Positions 12,390 to 25,254 are shown, numbered from the stretch's first letter. The stretch: 64,000 nucleotides of DNA from Nephrocerus scutellatus (GCA_947095585.1 OX352762.1:114792930-114856929); one strand, 5' to 3'. Notes: generated by a model from the sequence alone, not told the origin. Translations and numbers: made by a program.

Positions 12390-13357
12390 CAATTTTGGGT
12401 CAGTGAAAAAATGGAATTATCGCGTGATGATTATTTACGATTTTCGAAAGGGGCTAACTCAACAACAGTGCTTCGAATCACTTCATTCGACTTTTGGCGA
12501 CGAAGCACCATCCTTGGCTAGTGTTTATAATTGGTACAATGAATTTAAACGCGAACACCCGTTCACTCAAAGACGAGCCTCGTGAAGGTCGTCCAAAAAC
12601 AGCTGTTGTGCCAGAAAAATCGATGCTGTGAGAAAACTGATTGGATCATCATGTGACTTGTCGGGAAATCGAGGCATGCCTAGGCATTAGTAACACCAGC
12701 GCATATACGATCTTACATGAACATTTAAAGGTGCGGAAGCTATGTGCACGTTGGATTCCACATTTTTTGACAGACGCAAAAAAAAAGGTTCGTGTCGATT
12801 GGTGCGCCAAATTCTTGAAAAATTCGTTGTAGGTATACAAAATCGTGCGTTGGGAAGCAAATGGGCGTGTTTCTTCACGAAAACTGGTCATGTGGCTACT
12901 GTGGCTCTTAAAAATCAAAAGACAGTCAATTCAGCTTGGTATACAACCATTTGTTTGCCTAAAGTTTTCAACAAAATGAGAGAAATCAACCCAAAACGCA
13001 TTCTTTTGCATCACGATAATCCGAGCTCACACACATCACATAAAACAAGCGAGTATTTGAGCACTCAAATGATCGAATTGATGGATCATCCGCCTTACAG
13101 ACACGACTTGGCACCCAATGACTTCTTCCTGTTCACAACAATCAAAGATAAGATGCGGGGACAACGATTTTTATCGCCTGAAGAAACGGTAGAAGCGTTT
13201 AAAAACCATGTTTTGGAGCCAGACTGGAAAAAGTGTTTCGATAAATGGTTTGAGCGTATGCAATAGGCGAATATTTTGTAAAGCAATAAAGCGATTTTTG
13301 ATTAAAAATTGTAATTTTTTATTAGTTTTACTAAAAACATTTACGGCTCGCCCCTCG
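12390..13357 (+). mobile_element. mariner transposon, transposase broken
   Basis: A D,D34D mariner transposase remnant. The helix-turn-helix region (12403-12600) reads GLTQQQCFESLHSTFGDEAP; a linker (about 12640-12830) includes TAYTILHEHLKVRKLCAR-like sequence. The joint at about 12830 skips some 45 residues, removing the first catalytic Asp of the usual GDETW. The second Asp (LLHHDN) and third Asp (DLAPNDFF) remain, with exactly 34 residues between them. It ends FDKWFERMQ, stop at 13264-13266. The right inverted repeat ends at a TA (13358-13359), with the sequence reading inward as CGAGGGGCGAGCC. No left repeat is seen. At least three frame breaks make it inactive. Confidence 0.85.
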
Positions 13358-13359
13358 TA

Positions 13360-15045
13360 AATGAAAAGAAATGTGAAAAAAGTGCAGAGCTGTAAATTAA
13401 ACGAAATACCAAAAATCTAAATTACATACCAAGTACATAAATAGATTATCTAGATATAAAGATTCTTTCGAAGTTTCATTCATGCACAGCAGTGAGAACA
13501 ACTAAATTTTCCCCCAGTTTTGCTGCATGGGATCTTGATTTCCGGTGCTTGTACGTAAAAACGAAAAACATAGAAGTATGTGAATCGTTCTCAAAAATTT
13601 TGGATTAAATTCAAACCCAGAAAGACGGCTGTTTCCTTTCCGTCGCAAAAGGGACTTCCGCTCTCAACTGGCTAATTAAAATCAATCTGTTTATAGGTCA
13701 GAAGATGTCCAATGCTAATTTGAGCTTCAACCTAGTTCATTCATCCAAATATCCCCAGTTTAATTGGAATGAAAAACCTCAGTGGACTTTTTTATAATAT
13801 GAGGCTGGATGCCTCAATCAGATACTACAATAGTTAGGTGCACAAGAAAAAGCAAACCTCTCATTAATGGAAAAAAGATGAATGTTCGCCTTAAATGTAA
13901 TTTAAGCCCCCGTTTTTATTATACAACCGATTGCTTTTTATACCAATTTTTGTATTACTCAATGGTTGGTTAAGGACGGAGTAACTGGCCACAAAACGAT
14001 CCAAAACAGGAAAATTTCCCCAAATACATATATATACAAATATATATAACTATAAATACATAATGGCAATACGCTGAGCGGCCTAAATAATGTGCAAGTT
14101 CGAGTACGAGTGTACTTTCATTTGTTCTTCTTCTCCAATTGGGGATCATAACGCACATTCTCGTATTCCTGTAGTCATCGGTGTTGTTCCTTAGGGGGAT
14201 AAAATGTGTATATCTGTTGATATAAATTTTCCAGTAAGCAATTTATTATTTTAGATGCTTCAAGTATAAATAATTTAACAGGGGTTCGGGTCCCTCTACC
14301 TTTAGGGCACAGAAGAAATTATCCATCCACAATAGCATTTATAATTAAATCACAATTAATCACCATCGTTCGGCAATGTAAATCAAATTATATGCATTTA
14401 ATTCAAATAACGATACCCATTACTTTATTGCATAAATTAAAAAATGGAGGCAAATTAAGTAAATTAAATTTGCTATTGTTAGAGTTGAGTTTTTTTTATT
14501 TTTTTAATGTTCTATTTGCTTTGTTCTTCTGTTCGGGCGAAAAACAAAATGAACCGGCAAACGAGGTTCAGTCAATTACCTTTAATTTCATTGAATTTTC
14601 ACATTATTTGTTTTTTACCGATAAAAAGAGACAACAACATTCGAAATAGAATACAATAGCTGGTGCATACTTGTAAAACGAATCGTTCGGAATTGTAAAT
14701 AAATTTGCTTGGACTATGCATGCAGAGGCAATTGAACTTAATTAATTTGCCGATTGCTTTGCGCACAGTGGGTATAAACCATAAAAGATAACCGGTTAAG
14801 CTATAGTGCCAAAAACTTATTAATAATAAAGCACTAAGCTTTGACGGTAATTTTGTAATTATATAACCTTAGAAACTAAAGCTTGACGATTAAAATTTAC
14901 CTAACGTATCATAAGCATTGTGCCAAAAACAGAAAAACGCTTTAATAAACAGGACCAAAATAATATATGACCTCAAGATTCGAGGTAGTATGCGAAAAAT
15001 TTCAGGGAAAAAAATCAGGGATCGAATTCAGACAACAGTTAACGA
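13360..15045. other. Gene-free stretch
   Basis: Nothing recognised. The frame 14392-14649 is rich in Leu and Phe from T-runs and is not a credible gene. Confidence 0.45.
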
Positions 15046-15099
15046 GTGAATGAAATCCATACGTTAACGAGTGATCCACATTGGGATGATCACTACTCG

Positions 15100-15690
15100 T
15101 TACTCTTTTACGTAGGCGATCATGTCAAATCAATATTGTCCAGTCAAGTATGTAGTAATTCGACCCCAGCACCTACTAACTACCGCCCGATTACTTTGTT
15201 GTCAGTTCTATCAAAGGTAATGGAATCTATAGTTAATTTCAAACTAATAAGCTATCTGGATACGAAAGCTCCTTTATCCGATGTGGAGTATGGATTTCTA
15301 AATATATCGCTCTTCATGTGAACTCAAGACGTGCCTGACTAATTGTTGGGAGCGAACAATTGAAAATCAAGGTGAATCAAGTGTCGTATCACTAGATATT
15401 TCAAATGCATTTGATCGAGTATAACATAATTGTCTTATATATAAGATTCGTTCACTCAAGTTAGACACCTCTCTCATTGCATAGATTGAGGATTATTTAT
15501 GGTACCGCAAAAGAGAATGGTGTTTCTTTATCTTCGCATGGGTTCAATGCTTGCGTGCCACAAGGGTCAACCTTGTCGCCTATGCTTTTCTTAAAATATA
15601 TTAATGACCTATTATCTTCTACAACCTGTGATATTCATTTATTTGCTGATGATACAACGCTATCGGTTTGTTGTAATATTAATTAATAGG
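15100..15690 (+). mobile_element. LINE reverse transcriptase remnant, family F-like
   Basis: A second, distinct non-LTR RT of the same general type as family F. It reads TNYRPITLLSVLSKVMESIV and LSDVEYGF, then in another frame GESSVVSLDISNAFDRV (motif A with its Asp intact) followed by a stop. A third frame (15477-15686) carries ACVPQGSTLSPMLFLKYIND and HLFADDTTLS, the YADD-type catalytic box. Both halves of the active site survive but in different frames. The 5' and 3' ends are gone. Confidence 0.8.
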
Positions 15691-15694
15691 AACT

Positions 15695-17125
15695 TGCAGT
15701 GGAGAGACATTGCCCAGACATTTCGCTATGATTCTATGCATTCTGGTCCACAGTAAAAAACACATATGTATTAAAAAGAAATTACATAAATCCTCAACGC
15801 CAAATTAACCGCAATAAAAGGTGCGATAAGTGCGTAGCCATACACAATTTGTGTATAGTAGTAAACGGCACTGCGTCCGTCCTGTCATTAAAAACCAATT
15901 TCAAGATAATTTATCGTGCTTTTTTTTTTGCAAATATACGATTTTTTTTAATTACACATCTACTCACCTAGTGTTAATATGTATTTGGTATGTAAATGCA
16001 AAAAGCAAGCAAATAACCAAAGCAAATAAAAAAAGCAGGAGAGCTTTCCAACCAATTTGTCTGCATATTGCCAACTACCGAACCATTTCTGTACCATTGC
16101 CACACGTCCTCTACTACATCGAATTGAAAAAAAAGTAACAGTAAAATTAATTGTTTAATTTGTACTGGAAGTGCAAAAAAAAATTGCTTTCCCTCCGTAC
16201 TTGTTAGATGGCGTGCCGGTCAATGATGCAAAACCATTTCGAGAAAGTATCTGCGGCTTCTGGGGAGACAAAACTCATCATCAGACCGAAAATACAATAA
16301 AATCTTCCGTCGCAGACTACAACTCACACAGAAATACCAACATTTGAAATATTTATAAGGGAAACAATAAAAAAAAAATACCGCAAACCATATATAGCAA
16401 CGGTAGCATCTCTCCACTCCATCTGCATAACACTACAATCCCCCAGTGGCAACCTCCCTGCGCTAATCGACAATTAAAACCAGAAAAAGGGAATTTTTAT
16501 TCATTTTCCATTCCATACGTAGTGAAGCATCGTTGTACGAGTACTCATTGTGTTGTGGAGAATAATTTTCTAATTAAGTGCGGTTGTCATCTTTTTGTCG
16601 TAGCGGTCTGTCGGTTCGTCGAATAGCTGATACGCGGGGAATTCTGTGTTAAGTCTGGCTACGGTCCAGCCGGTGTAACATGGAGGAAAAATTCCTTTTC
16701 TAGTGTTTCTGCATTCGTAGGTTTGACATTTTATTGCAATGGTGAGTGACTCTGTGAATGTGAGATGATTGCAGATCTTCACAATACGAAAAAACAACAA
16801 AAACACCGTTAAAGACTTGACCGCAAAAGCTAGACAGAAGTTGATGAAAGTGGTGGTATTGGGAATGCCACTGTAAGAAAGAAAATCAAGTGAGAATTTC
16901 AGTTCAACATTCCCGGGTCCTCATCATTGTTCTTGTGGTTTGTTGTTATGCCTCAGGTAGCGATGTTCTCGATTGTAGGGAAAATACTATCAATGGTGTC
17001 GGTTGGGGTGGGGGTGGTGGTGTAATGGGAAAAATATTTTCTATTAAGCAATGAAAAAGGAACAATGTAAATGGAAATTGCTTCAATTTAATTGGCTGCA
17101 GCATAATTCCTCCACTGTAGTAGAT
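15695..17125. other. Gene-free stretch
   Basis: No element recognised. It contains T-runs near 15920 and 15950 and a G/T-rich tract (about 17000-17025). The 102-residue frame at 15830 is low-complexity and not credible. Confidence 0.45.
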
Positions 17126-17127
17126 AT

Positions 17128-17615
17128 TGTTACGAAAATGTAAATAGAGATATTTTATCAGACTGAACGAACATACTCATATAATAAGCATTAATATTAT
17201 AATTAAAAAATTACCATAAACCATTGCATATCTTTAGGCTCAGTATTATTGAGTGTAAAAGTTATACGTGGGGAACTTGTATATAAAGTTATTTATATAA
17301 GATTATACCAGTATGCTTTAGTATTTGCTAGATGGTTCGAATAGAAAACAGTTGAAAAGACTAGAACCTCCTTGAAAATGTTGATTAGGTGTAAATAAAA
17401 CAACTTTATCGCAGGTAAGTTAGTTATTGTTTGGGAGCGAAACAAACTACAGAGCTACCACCTTTGTGAATAATAGTGTTATAAGTGAAAAATAGGTGAT
17501 AACCAGTGTAAATTTGAGAACTTTTTCTATTTGTTAATTAAAGTTGTAAATTTGTTAATTGTGTTTTTATTTGGAAAATCCAATACGAATTCTAGAAAGC
17601 CTAAATTTCGTAAAA
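17128..17615 (+). mobile_element. Possible solo LTR
   Basis: The left edge TGTTACGAAA and right edge TTTCGTAAAA are near-inverted, as in many gypsy-type LTRs (TGTTACG...CGTAACA). Inside there is a TATA-like stretch (TGTATATAAAG, about 17279-17289) and a polyadenylation-like TAAATAAAAC about 110 bp later. No target duplication is visible and the terminal CA is AA. No internal retrotransposon sequence adjoins it. It could be ordinary AT-rich sequence. Confidence 0.3.
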
Positions 17616-18045
17616 ACTTGTCGGCTTATAAATACGACTAAGATGGACTGATAGTTGCCAAAATAGAGCTGTCATCATGTGCTAATCAACTGCAGCAGTG
17701 TGATGTTGGTAGCACTTCGAGTGACGGACAATGTAATTCTAAGTTTCAAGAACGAAACAATAGCAAGTAATGAACTATGTATATTTTTAACCATCTTGTT
17801 GCATTTAACATAGAAGAAGTATCTAAGTGGTCATTCAGGGCTTAGATCCGTATGTGCTCTATTTTCAGTGTAGGTATAGGTATCAATAATCAACAGCTAT
17901 AGCGATGAAACAGTATTTTAGTGCGCTCATGATCTATAGGAATAATAAGAACATAACATTATTACAAAGCTCTAGTTATGAATTTAATCCCTTGTGATGG
18001 CGCTGACGACAACAGCAACAATAATGAGTACTACTGACTACTCTC

Positions 18046-19437
18046 CTAAAGGACTGAATTCCACTCTCCCCGACTCCATCAAAAGGTTCCTGTCAGCTTA
18101 CAAAAATGGCAGGAGCGCATATCTTGAATTCAAAAAATTCATGCTCAAAGCATAGGAAGCGTTAGATGAGAGTTAGAGTCCCTAAAGGAGGGGTCCTACC
18201 CCCCATTTTATTTAATCACGTACGCTGATGATTGCTCTGTTGCTGCCTCCGGTGCAGATGTAAACGAGGTCACACATAGGATAAATTACTACCTGACAGA
18301 AATATCTGAATTTTTCAAGAAAAGGAAACTTCACCTCACTTCCCAAAAATCATCTGCTACGCTGTTCACCTCTTGGACTAAAAAAGCCAGGCTTTCACTT
18401 GACTTCGTATTAGCAACGAAGTTAATAACCCTAAAATTTTAGGAGTCATATTCTACAACCTCCTTACCTTCTGTAGGCACGAAAAAAAGTTTGGCAGTAA
18501 AGTGAGCAGTCGTAATAGGTTTCTAAGAGCCCTAGCCGGAACCGCATCGGGTAAGGACAAAGAAGTCCGTGTGACGACGTATAAAGCTATTGGCCGCTCA
18601 ATTATTAACTACGCCGCCCCCATTTGGACGTCATTTTTAAGTGACACTCAATAAAATAATATCCAGTCCAGACAAAATACAGCCCTTCGCATCGCAACTG
18701 GGTGCCACTCCATAACCAACACTGATCATCTTCATGACGAAACGTCCATGCTCCGCGTCAGGAAACACAATGAACTGCTGTCAAAGTTGTTAGCCTGCCA
18801 CAACCCCGGACACCCAGTTCACGACATTACTGTCAGCGAGATGACTCCACGCTGCATACGTCAAGACATCAGGATGTACAGTGACTGTATAAACCCACCG
18901 AGAATCCCGCCACTGTCCGTTCAGCCTCAAATAGTATACACTATGATTCAGTCTCTGCAGCAGTTTCCTCAAGCAAGGTTAACAGGGTCCTTGGTACACA
19001 CCACCCCTATAAGTAACAGCGAAAAGTCGCTGCTCTTGAAAACCCGGACAACCATGGCATAACTTCGGTCGGGTTGGTGCCATATACTTCAGAGCTATAA
19101 AGCACCAATGATCTCTGCCCCGGCTGTAACCAAGGCACCCTATTCCATTGCCCCCTACACACAACGGATTTGGACGTTGCAGATCTGTGGTCCAACCCTG
19201 TTGGCGCGGCCTCTTTTCTTGGCCTGCCAACATAACTCGATGACTAAGCACCACCTTTAGTTCATCTAATTAGTAAAGGAACTTTTATTTTCTATCTGCT
19301 TTGCTTGCCATTAGCCCTAAGTTAATCTAAGTACACTGTGAATTGAATAGGTTTGTACTGCGAATGAGAGTTTAATGTTTGGAGGGTTTCCTCTTGATCT
19401 CGTTAAACAGGCCTTGAGTTGCTACAACAACAACTAC
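18046..19437 (+). mobile_element. LINE remnant (RT C-terminal half and tail)
   Basis: A 5'-truncated non-LTR element. The first frames read STLPDSIKRFLSAYKNGRSA and GGVLPPILF (motif GVPQG region), then ITYADDCSVAASG with the YADD box intact at about 18215-18250. The thumb and tail follow: NYYLTEISEFFKKRKLHLT, INYAAPIWTSFLSDTQ, NTALRIATGCHSITNTDHLH and then MLRVRKHNELLSKLLACHNP (18748). A cysteine/histidine tail survives in another frame near 19110 (LCPGCNQGT, LFHCPLHT, then SFLGLPT). The 3' UTR reaches the ACAACAACAAC run at 19424-19435. Several stops and shifts make it inactive. Confidence 0.8.
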
Positions 19438-19439
19438 TC

Positions 19440-21440
19440 CTGACAGGTAAGGAAAAAAATTCTTACTCAAAAGCACTACTAAAGCACTGCCATTCCCATG
19501 ATGACATGTTTAACATTCAAGAGACAAAAAAAAAACAATGGAGCAACACAGACAACATGACAGTAGTGGTACATAAAAAAAATCCCGACACGATTTTGTA
19601 CCTACATATCTACCTAGAGATACATGAAGTTAAAAAATAATAATTTTGTTTTCTAAGCAAGGGAGAATACGTGGTTATACTTCTAATTCAAATAAACACT
19701 GCGAAGATGAAAGTCTAGAAAAAGGAAATTAAAAGTTATATTATTAGAAAAAACTCATGAGTGTAACTAACGAACCGTGCAATGTTTGAACTACTTAAGA
19801 GCGGCAGGCAGGGATAGGGATTGCGTCATTCATGAGTTTATCTGGCTACAAACTTTTTTGCTTTTACCAATAAACCGAACGGGAATTATCACGTAGCAAA
19901 TACCACAAGCGCACGTGCATACAACCCAGTCCAGGAAATGAGAAAAACTCATTACTAACGGAATGAAAATAAACCGCAAAAAGGACATGACGCCTACTTA
20001 TATTAATATTTAAAAGTATCGAAATACACGTACGTCGTCCTTGTGTGCTGATGTTTGTTTGGATGTGTGCATGTTTTTTTCATTATTTCATGCAATGCAT
20101 ATGACGTGTTAAGGGAAAACAAAAAGAAAACAAAAACAGACAAGGGTGTCATATGTCAGATACACCATCACAAATGATGAACAGTGGATGCGAAACAAGG
20201 TCAAAAGAGGCACAACAATTGTGTTTCACATTATGAACTTTACGCGCAGCGACCAGGATTAATATTAAAACGAGACCTATAATCGCTTGGAGCTTGGTTT
20301 TCCACTTGGCACGAGCTTTGTTTTTTTTTTTGTAAAGATATCCACTCTAGACGGCATTACGTGGTAGTTGCGCCGGAAAAGAAAACAATAATTATCGGTC
20401 ACATTATTTCAAGGATAAACTGTCTTTCTGGCCAGCCACACGACTATTTTATACTACAATGTATACAATAACGTCGGGAAATCCTATACTGTGCCATATG
20501 TCTCCTGCACGTCCAGTGGACAATGGCTTGGGCTGGACTGACCTCATAGCCACTTTAACACTTGATATCATCTGTAGCGGAAAATGTGTGTGTCTATTAA
20601 GCAAACCGGATATTGAGTACAGGATAATACAGCATATAGCGTAGCCGAGGATTCTATGATATACAATATTATTCGAAATGACGTACATTCACATTTTATT
20701 TTCCATATTTTGTTCTATTTTAAGACAATGATGTGATATTTTTGATAAAAACAGCATGAAACAGGAGCAGAAAAAATATATCTCTTGAAAAATTTATCTA
20801 TCAGATTTTTTAGGTACATTTATCTAAATGTATTTGCCTAACTTGATGTTGACGACATCAATTTGAAATCAGGACCGAGACAATTTTTGTGGGATGTCAA
20901 GAATAGATTTTACAGCCAGAAAACAAGAAAACGAATTGTTTCGGGAATGCGTCGACTTCGTAACAGCCAGACAATAAGAACAAGAGATGCTACGGCTATG
21001 CGTCGACTTTGTGATAAAATAAGAATTTGTTTACAATATTCAAAATTTTTTATTTTATTAATTTAATTTTTTATTTTAATTTATTTTTAATATTTTAATA
21101 TTTTTTAATATATATTTTATAATATTTTCTAGTTTGTTTTATTATTTAAACAAAAAATAAAAACGAAAAACCCTTAATGAGAAATCTTTTCCAAAAGCCT
21201 CGGCAGCTTCTTCTGAGGACTTGGCCAAACTACGAAAAAACCACAAAGAATAGTCAAAGAATCTTTTAAAAAGAGATTTTCTCTTTTCCGGCAAAATTCA
21301 TTTGAAATCAACTCTTATACTCATCCTTCGTGCAATGTTCAGCGACAAGAAACACATTGATTTTGTGGAATTTGCCACATTTTTAAGTCTTTTTAGTTTT
21401 TGGAAGCATTGATAGTTGTGCGTTCCTTTGTTGTTTGTTA
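19440..21440. other. Gene-free stretch
   Basis: No transposon domain recognised. Around 20863-21066 a 67-residue frame contains two near-copies of ATGCGTCGACTT about 60 bp apart; its meaning is unknown. An A/T-only tract covers about 21040-21140. Confidence 0.4.
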
Positions 21441-21446
21441 GGCCTG

Positions 21447-21689
21447 GTACTACAGACAAATCTGTATCGATTCTCTCTCAATTTGCTGGCCATCAAGAAT
21501 TTGTGGACTAGTTTTCAATAGAAGTTCCAAGAGTTTTGAAGGCTCACCTAGTTCATTATTTGTCATATTTTCGTGATAAAATTTTGTTGTAGTTTCCACT
21601 GACCGGTTAAAGGACGGTATGGGGACTCTGAATATTTGGCGACCTTTCGGTTTCAACTGGCCTTCCCACGTAATACCGAGCTCTGTCAT
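21447..21689 (-). CDS. Unidentified 79-residue open frame
   Basis: The minus-strand frame starts MTELGITWEGQLKPKGRQIF and includes GEPSKLLELLLKTSPQILD and QQIERESIQICL. It reads like a real peptide fragment rather than chance sequence. No motif is recognised, and the frame does not continue on either side. It sits just upstream of a LINE on the other strand, so it may be a piece of an unrelated element. Function unknown. Confidence 0.22.
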
Positions 21690-21739
21690 GGGGGACCTAC
21701 TTTCCCGGATACTCGTGAGTCATTATTGATTAAAAAAAT

Positions 21740-23670
21740 AATAATAATTATGAGACCGATGCATCTCAATGCGCATCAACATCGGAGCCTGCTGTTAAGC
21801 AACTCGCTGTATCAACAGAAGCTGTTGAGCTGTCGATCGCCAACCCCATGCTGACCTCAACTGCTCGGTCTGCTGTTGAGCCGAACCCTACTCAGAGTTC
21901 AGACGACGTATCCATACGGGCTCCATCTGAAACTCGTGAGAGCGTCAAAAATGAGGACGTGGAATAAGCACTTCTGATTCTGACGCTTCCATAATCGCGT
22001 CATATCGGAAAAATCCGGAATTCTCACTCGAAGACTTTGGCAAGTCATTAGATGGGCTACTTATCCAGCAACACCAACGTGGATTCATTATTTTGAACTC
22101 GCTAGAAAGAAGGGGACTTAAACATGATATACGCATGGGCAAGGATAGAGAGAGTGCTCTTGATTTTGCCAAAGCCGCCCCTTCCTCTTCAGCATACAGG
22201 GAGTATTAATGAGCACCACCAGCGTGTTACAGGCGAACCTGCATCACGCGAAGGGTGCGTCCGCTACCTCATCAAGCGGTTCGCTGAGGAAAATATATCC
22301 CTTGGTCTCGTTCAAAAGCCTTAGGTTATTAGCGGACAGATAAATGGTCTACGAAACGGGACAAGTAAGTTAATCTATAAATGCAGGAAGCCAGTGCCAA
22401 GGGCGGCTTGCTTGATCGGCACGAACATCAACTTTCTTCCTATTTCAGAACGATTGATTGAAGTTCCAACCGAGAGGGGAACACAGAACAATGTGTGTGC
22501 TACCACGCCATCGTTTAGTGGACGAAAGTTTCTGAACGGACAACGGAAACTAAGCTTGAGAAGCTACAAAGAAATGGCTGTCTCGGTATAACGGGTCCCA
22601 TGCGCATCACTAGAAGCTGTTGTAGGGCTTCACACCTGCCAATCTTTATCAGGAAGACGGCCGCTAGATGCGCTACTAATCTGCAATTACAATACGGGAA
22701 CAAACCAGGTGACTGTGGGACACCTGAAAATTCTTGACTCAATTCCTAAAAGACGTGTTTTGCACAATCCCTGACACTATGGTCAGGGAGTAAGGTTTCC
22801 GCAGGTTATATGAGGTAGAAATATTGGACAGGGCGAACTGGTGCAATGGTGATCCTGCAATGGGCGCTAAATGTATGGTTTGGTTCACGGATGGATCGAC
22901 GATGGAAACTGGAGTTGGAGCTGGTGTCTCTGGAAGCAACACCAAAGTCTCGATACCAATGGGAAAAAGTACCACGGTTTTCCAGGCGGAACTCAATGCC
23001 ATTGAGATCTGCCTTAGTAAAGGAATTAAGGGCGCTAAAATATATATCTTTTCAGATAGCCAGGCAGCACTTAAGGCGCTGTCGTCCAACAAAACTGAGT
23101 TTTTATAGTTCAAAAACGGCTACTTTTGCCAGACACAACAAAGTCAAACTCGGTTGGGTCCCTGGTCATCAGAGAATTGCAGGCAACGAATTTGCAGATG
23201 AACTAGCTATGGTTGGCTCGGATTCTGCGATCGTAGAACTTGAACCCAACTGAGGTTTAAACTTGGCTGCCGTCACAGCACTAATAAATTGTTGGGAACA
23301 CAAACTTCGTCTGGCCCACTGGGAAATCGTTACGGGATAGCATTAGGAAGCTGGTGAGTTTTCTAACAGGTTATTGTGGCTTGCGGTATCACCTTTATAA
23401 AATTTGTGTGGGCTCAGAGACAGAATGTAGATTCTGCTCGGAAGATGAGGAGTCATCCGCGCATATTCTCTGTAAATGCCCAGCCTTACTTTGGTTAAAG
23501 AGACGCATTTTTCATAAGGAAATGTGATCGACAGCGGAGTTAAGAAACTCGGCCACTACAGATATATATACTTAACCCACCTCCTTGGTACGTTTCTTGT
23601 AGTAAATACACCCTAAGATACAATAAATCTTTTAGGTCGCAGTGTCTGCCAAACAGGCTAGGGTATTTAT
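21740..23670 (+). mobile_element. LINE with ORF1, endonuclease start and RNase H (I/LOA/R1 group)
   Basis: ORF1 remnant: a frame across 21760-21965, then after a shift SDSDASIIASYRKNPEFSLE ... LDFAKAAPSSSAYREY, ending at TAA 22207-22209. ORF2 starts at an overlapping TAATG with MSTTSVLQANLHHAKGAS. In a second frame comes the endonuclease N-terminus (RFAEENISLGLVQKP, KLIYKCRKPVPRAACLI, INFLPISE). Most of the endonuclease and RT is deleted. From 22560 the thumb resumes (KLEKLQRNGCLGITGPMRI). The RNase H domain (22870-23215) keeps all four acidic positions: WFTDGS, FQAELNAIEIC, IFSDSQAAL and GNEFADELA. A zinc-knuckle tail follows (CRFCSEDEESSAHILCKCP, about 23425-23485). Stops make it inactive. 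Confidence 0.85.
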
Positions 23671-24193
23671 TTAAAAAAAAATGAGATCTTTGGAAGAGTC
23701 TCTTTACACAGAAGAGTTTATCTTAAGATAAAAAAAACTAAGCAGTAGCATACACTAAAGCTGGTTTTCCGGTATTAGCATTTCTAAAGACCCTAATTTT
23801 TGTTTAAAATTAAATTTTCACAACTTCTTCTAATCGACTTTTAGATCAAAGTTGTGCGTTTGCTTTCAAATGGAATAAATGAATTTTATTGCGCGAAAAA
23901 CGTATTCATTCTGAAGCTGCAGCAACGGCAAATGAAAGTTGAATAGACGCCATAGAAAAGTGCATTTCAAAAGGTGGAAAGTGAAAAAAAAAAAAGTTTA
24001 CCTTAAAATGGAATTTTGTGCAAAACTGACTGAAGCATTTTAATTGCGTTATCCTGCTACTTATTCAACGAACCAACAGAACTTTTAATTTCATTCAACA
24101 GGAACTCCTTAAGCAATTTTTTCTCATTCTCATGCAACAGCGGACGGACGGACGCACACAGCCATGAAAACTGAAAGCTGTTAGGTTGCACAT

Positions 24194-24212
24194 ACACACA
24201 CACACACACACA
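24194..24212. repeat. (CA)n microsatellite
   Basis: A short uninterrupted CA run, one of several microsatellites in the window. Confidence 0.9.
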
Positions 24213-24583
24213 GGAATATGAATGTATACGTGTATTGAGTTCCTGTTTATCAAGAATTTTCATTTCATGTAATAATAGTACTCGTAGATATGGATATGAA
24301 GCAACGCCGACGTAATTGTAAACATCCTTCAGTAGTAGTAGCAGCAGCAGCAACAAGAACATCTATGCAACACCGACATTTTTAATTCATCTAACTAACA
24401 CGATGGCCGGTAGTGTTACAAACAGAAAAGTAAAACGGCAATTGCAACCTCTACAAGTCTAATGACTTTCATCCTGGAGAGGGTGTGTTCGTCGTTCTAA
24501 GTGCAAAACTACTTCGAATTGTTCCGCTCAAGATGTTTCGTTCACCTCGTTGAAAGAAATGCAAATCCATTCAAAAATGAGCA

Positions 24584-24602
24584 AGAGAGAGAGAGAGAGA
24601 GG
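24584..24602. repeat. (GA)n microsatellite
   Basis: A short uninterrupted AG/GA run followed by an imperfect GAAAGAGAGAGAAAG extension. Confidence 0.9.
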
Positions 24603-25254
24603 GAATGAAAAGAAAGAGAGAGAAAGTACGAATATAACTTCAAATGCCTGCTGGCATTTTAACGGCTGCAGGAGAGGTGTAAACATCACCACTCACCCAT
24701 CCGCCCATCCTTAAATCTCCAGCAGGATATTCATACCCTTACACTCCACTTCAGCCATATACGTATATAATACTTCTCGACACATTGCATTGCATCAAAA
24801 AACTAGTAGGCTTCGGCACTAATTAAGGACAACATTCAACAAAAAGTGGGCGTCTTTAACGTCGCCAGTTGGTGGTCGTTGGACGGTTGTGTGCATCTTT
24901 ACAGCAATTTGCCAGAGCATAATACAAGGCCGGTCGGCCGTTAAAGGACTTCTACATGTGAACATTCAAAAGTAAGTATATACATATATGTGGGGCTGGT
25001 ATGAAGTGTACTAAAAACGATGTAAATGTTTTTCTACTTTACACTGGACGGACAGACGGGCGGGCGAACTCTAGTTTCTGCTGCACATCTTCTGGTATCT
25101 TCTAATACATGCGCTGCGATGTATCTCGACGACGAATGATGCGAATGTACAGCAAGCTTATCGTCTTCCACTTGTTAAAGTTTTGTATTTCTTTATGGGT
25201 CAAGACGTTAAGATTTTTTTATATTATCAGTCTAGAGGATAGAATGTATGCTCC

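Larger units (their letters stand above)
23671..25254. other. Gene-free stretch with two microsatellites
   Basis: Unique-looking sequence with a CA run (24194-24212) and a GA run (24584-24602). The 101-residue minus-strand frame at 24057-24362 is created by leucine codons from a CAG/TAG-rich tract and the CA run, and is not a gene. A good donor-like AAAGTAAGTATA occurs at about 24969, but no open frame leads into it. Confidence 0.5.

Noticed and set aside
24057..24362. 101-residue minus-strand frame with a leucine run and a Cys-Val repeat
   Set aside because: Both patterns are translations of simple repeats (CAG/TAG-rich tract and CA run); no motif or splice support.
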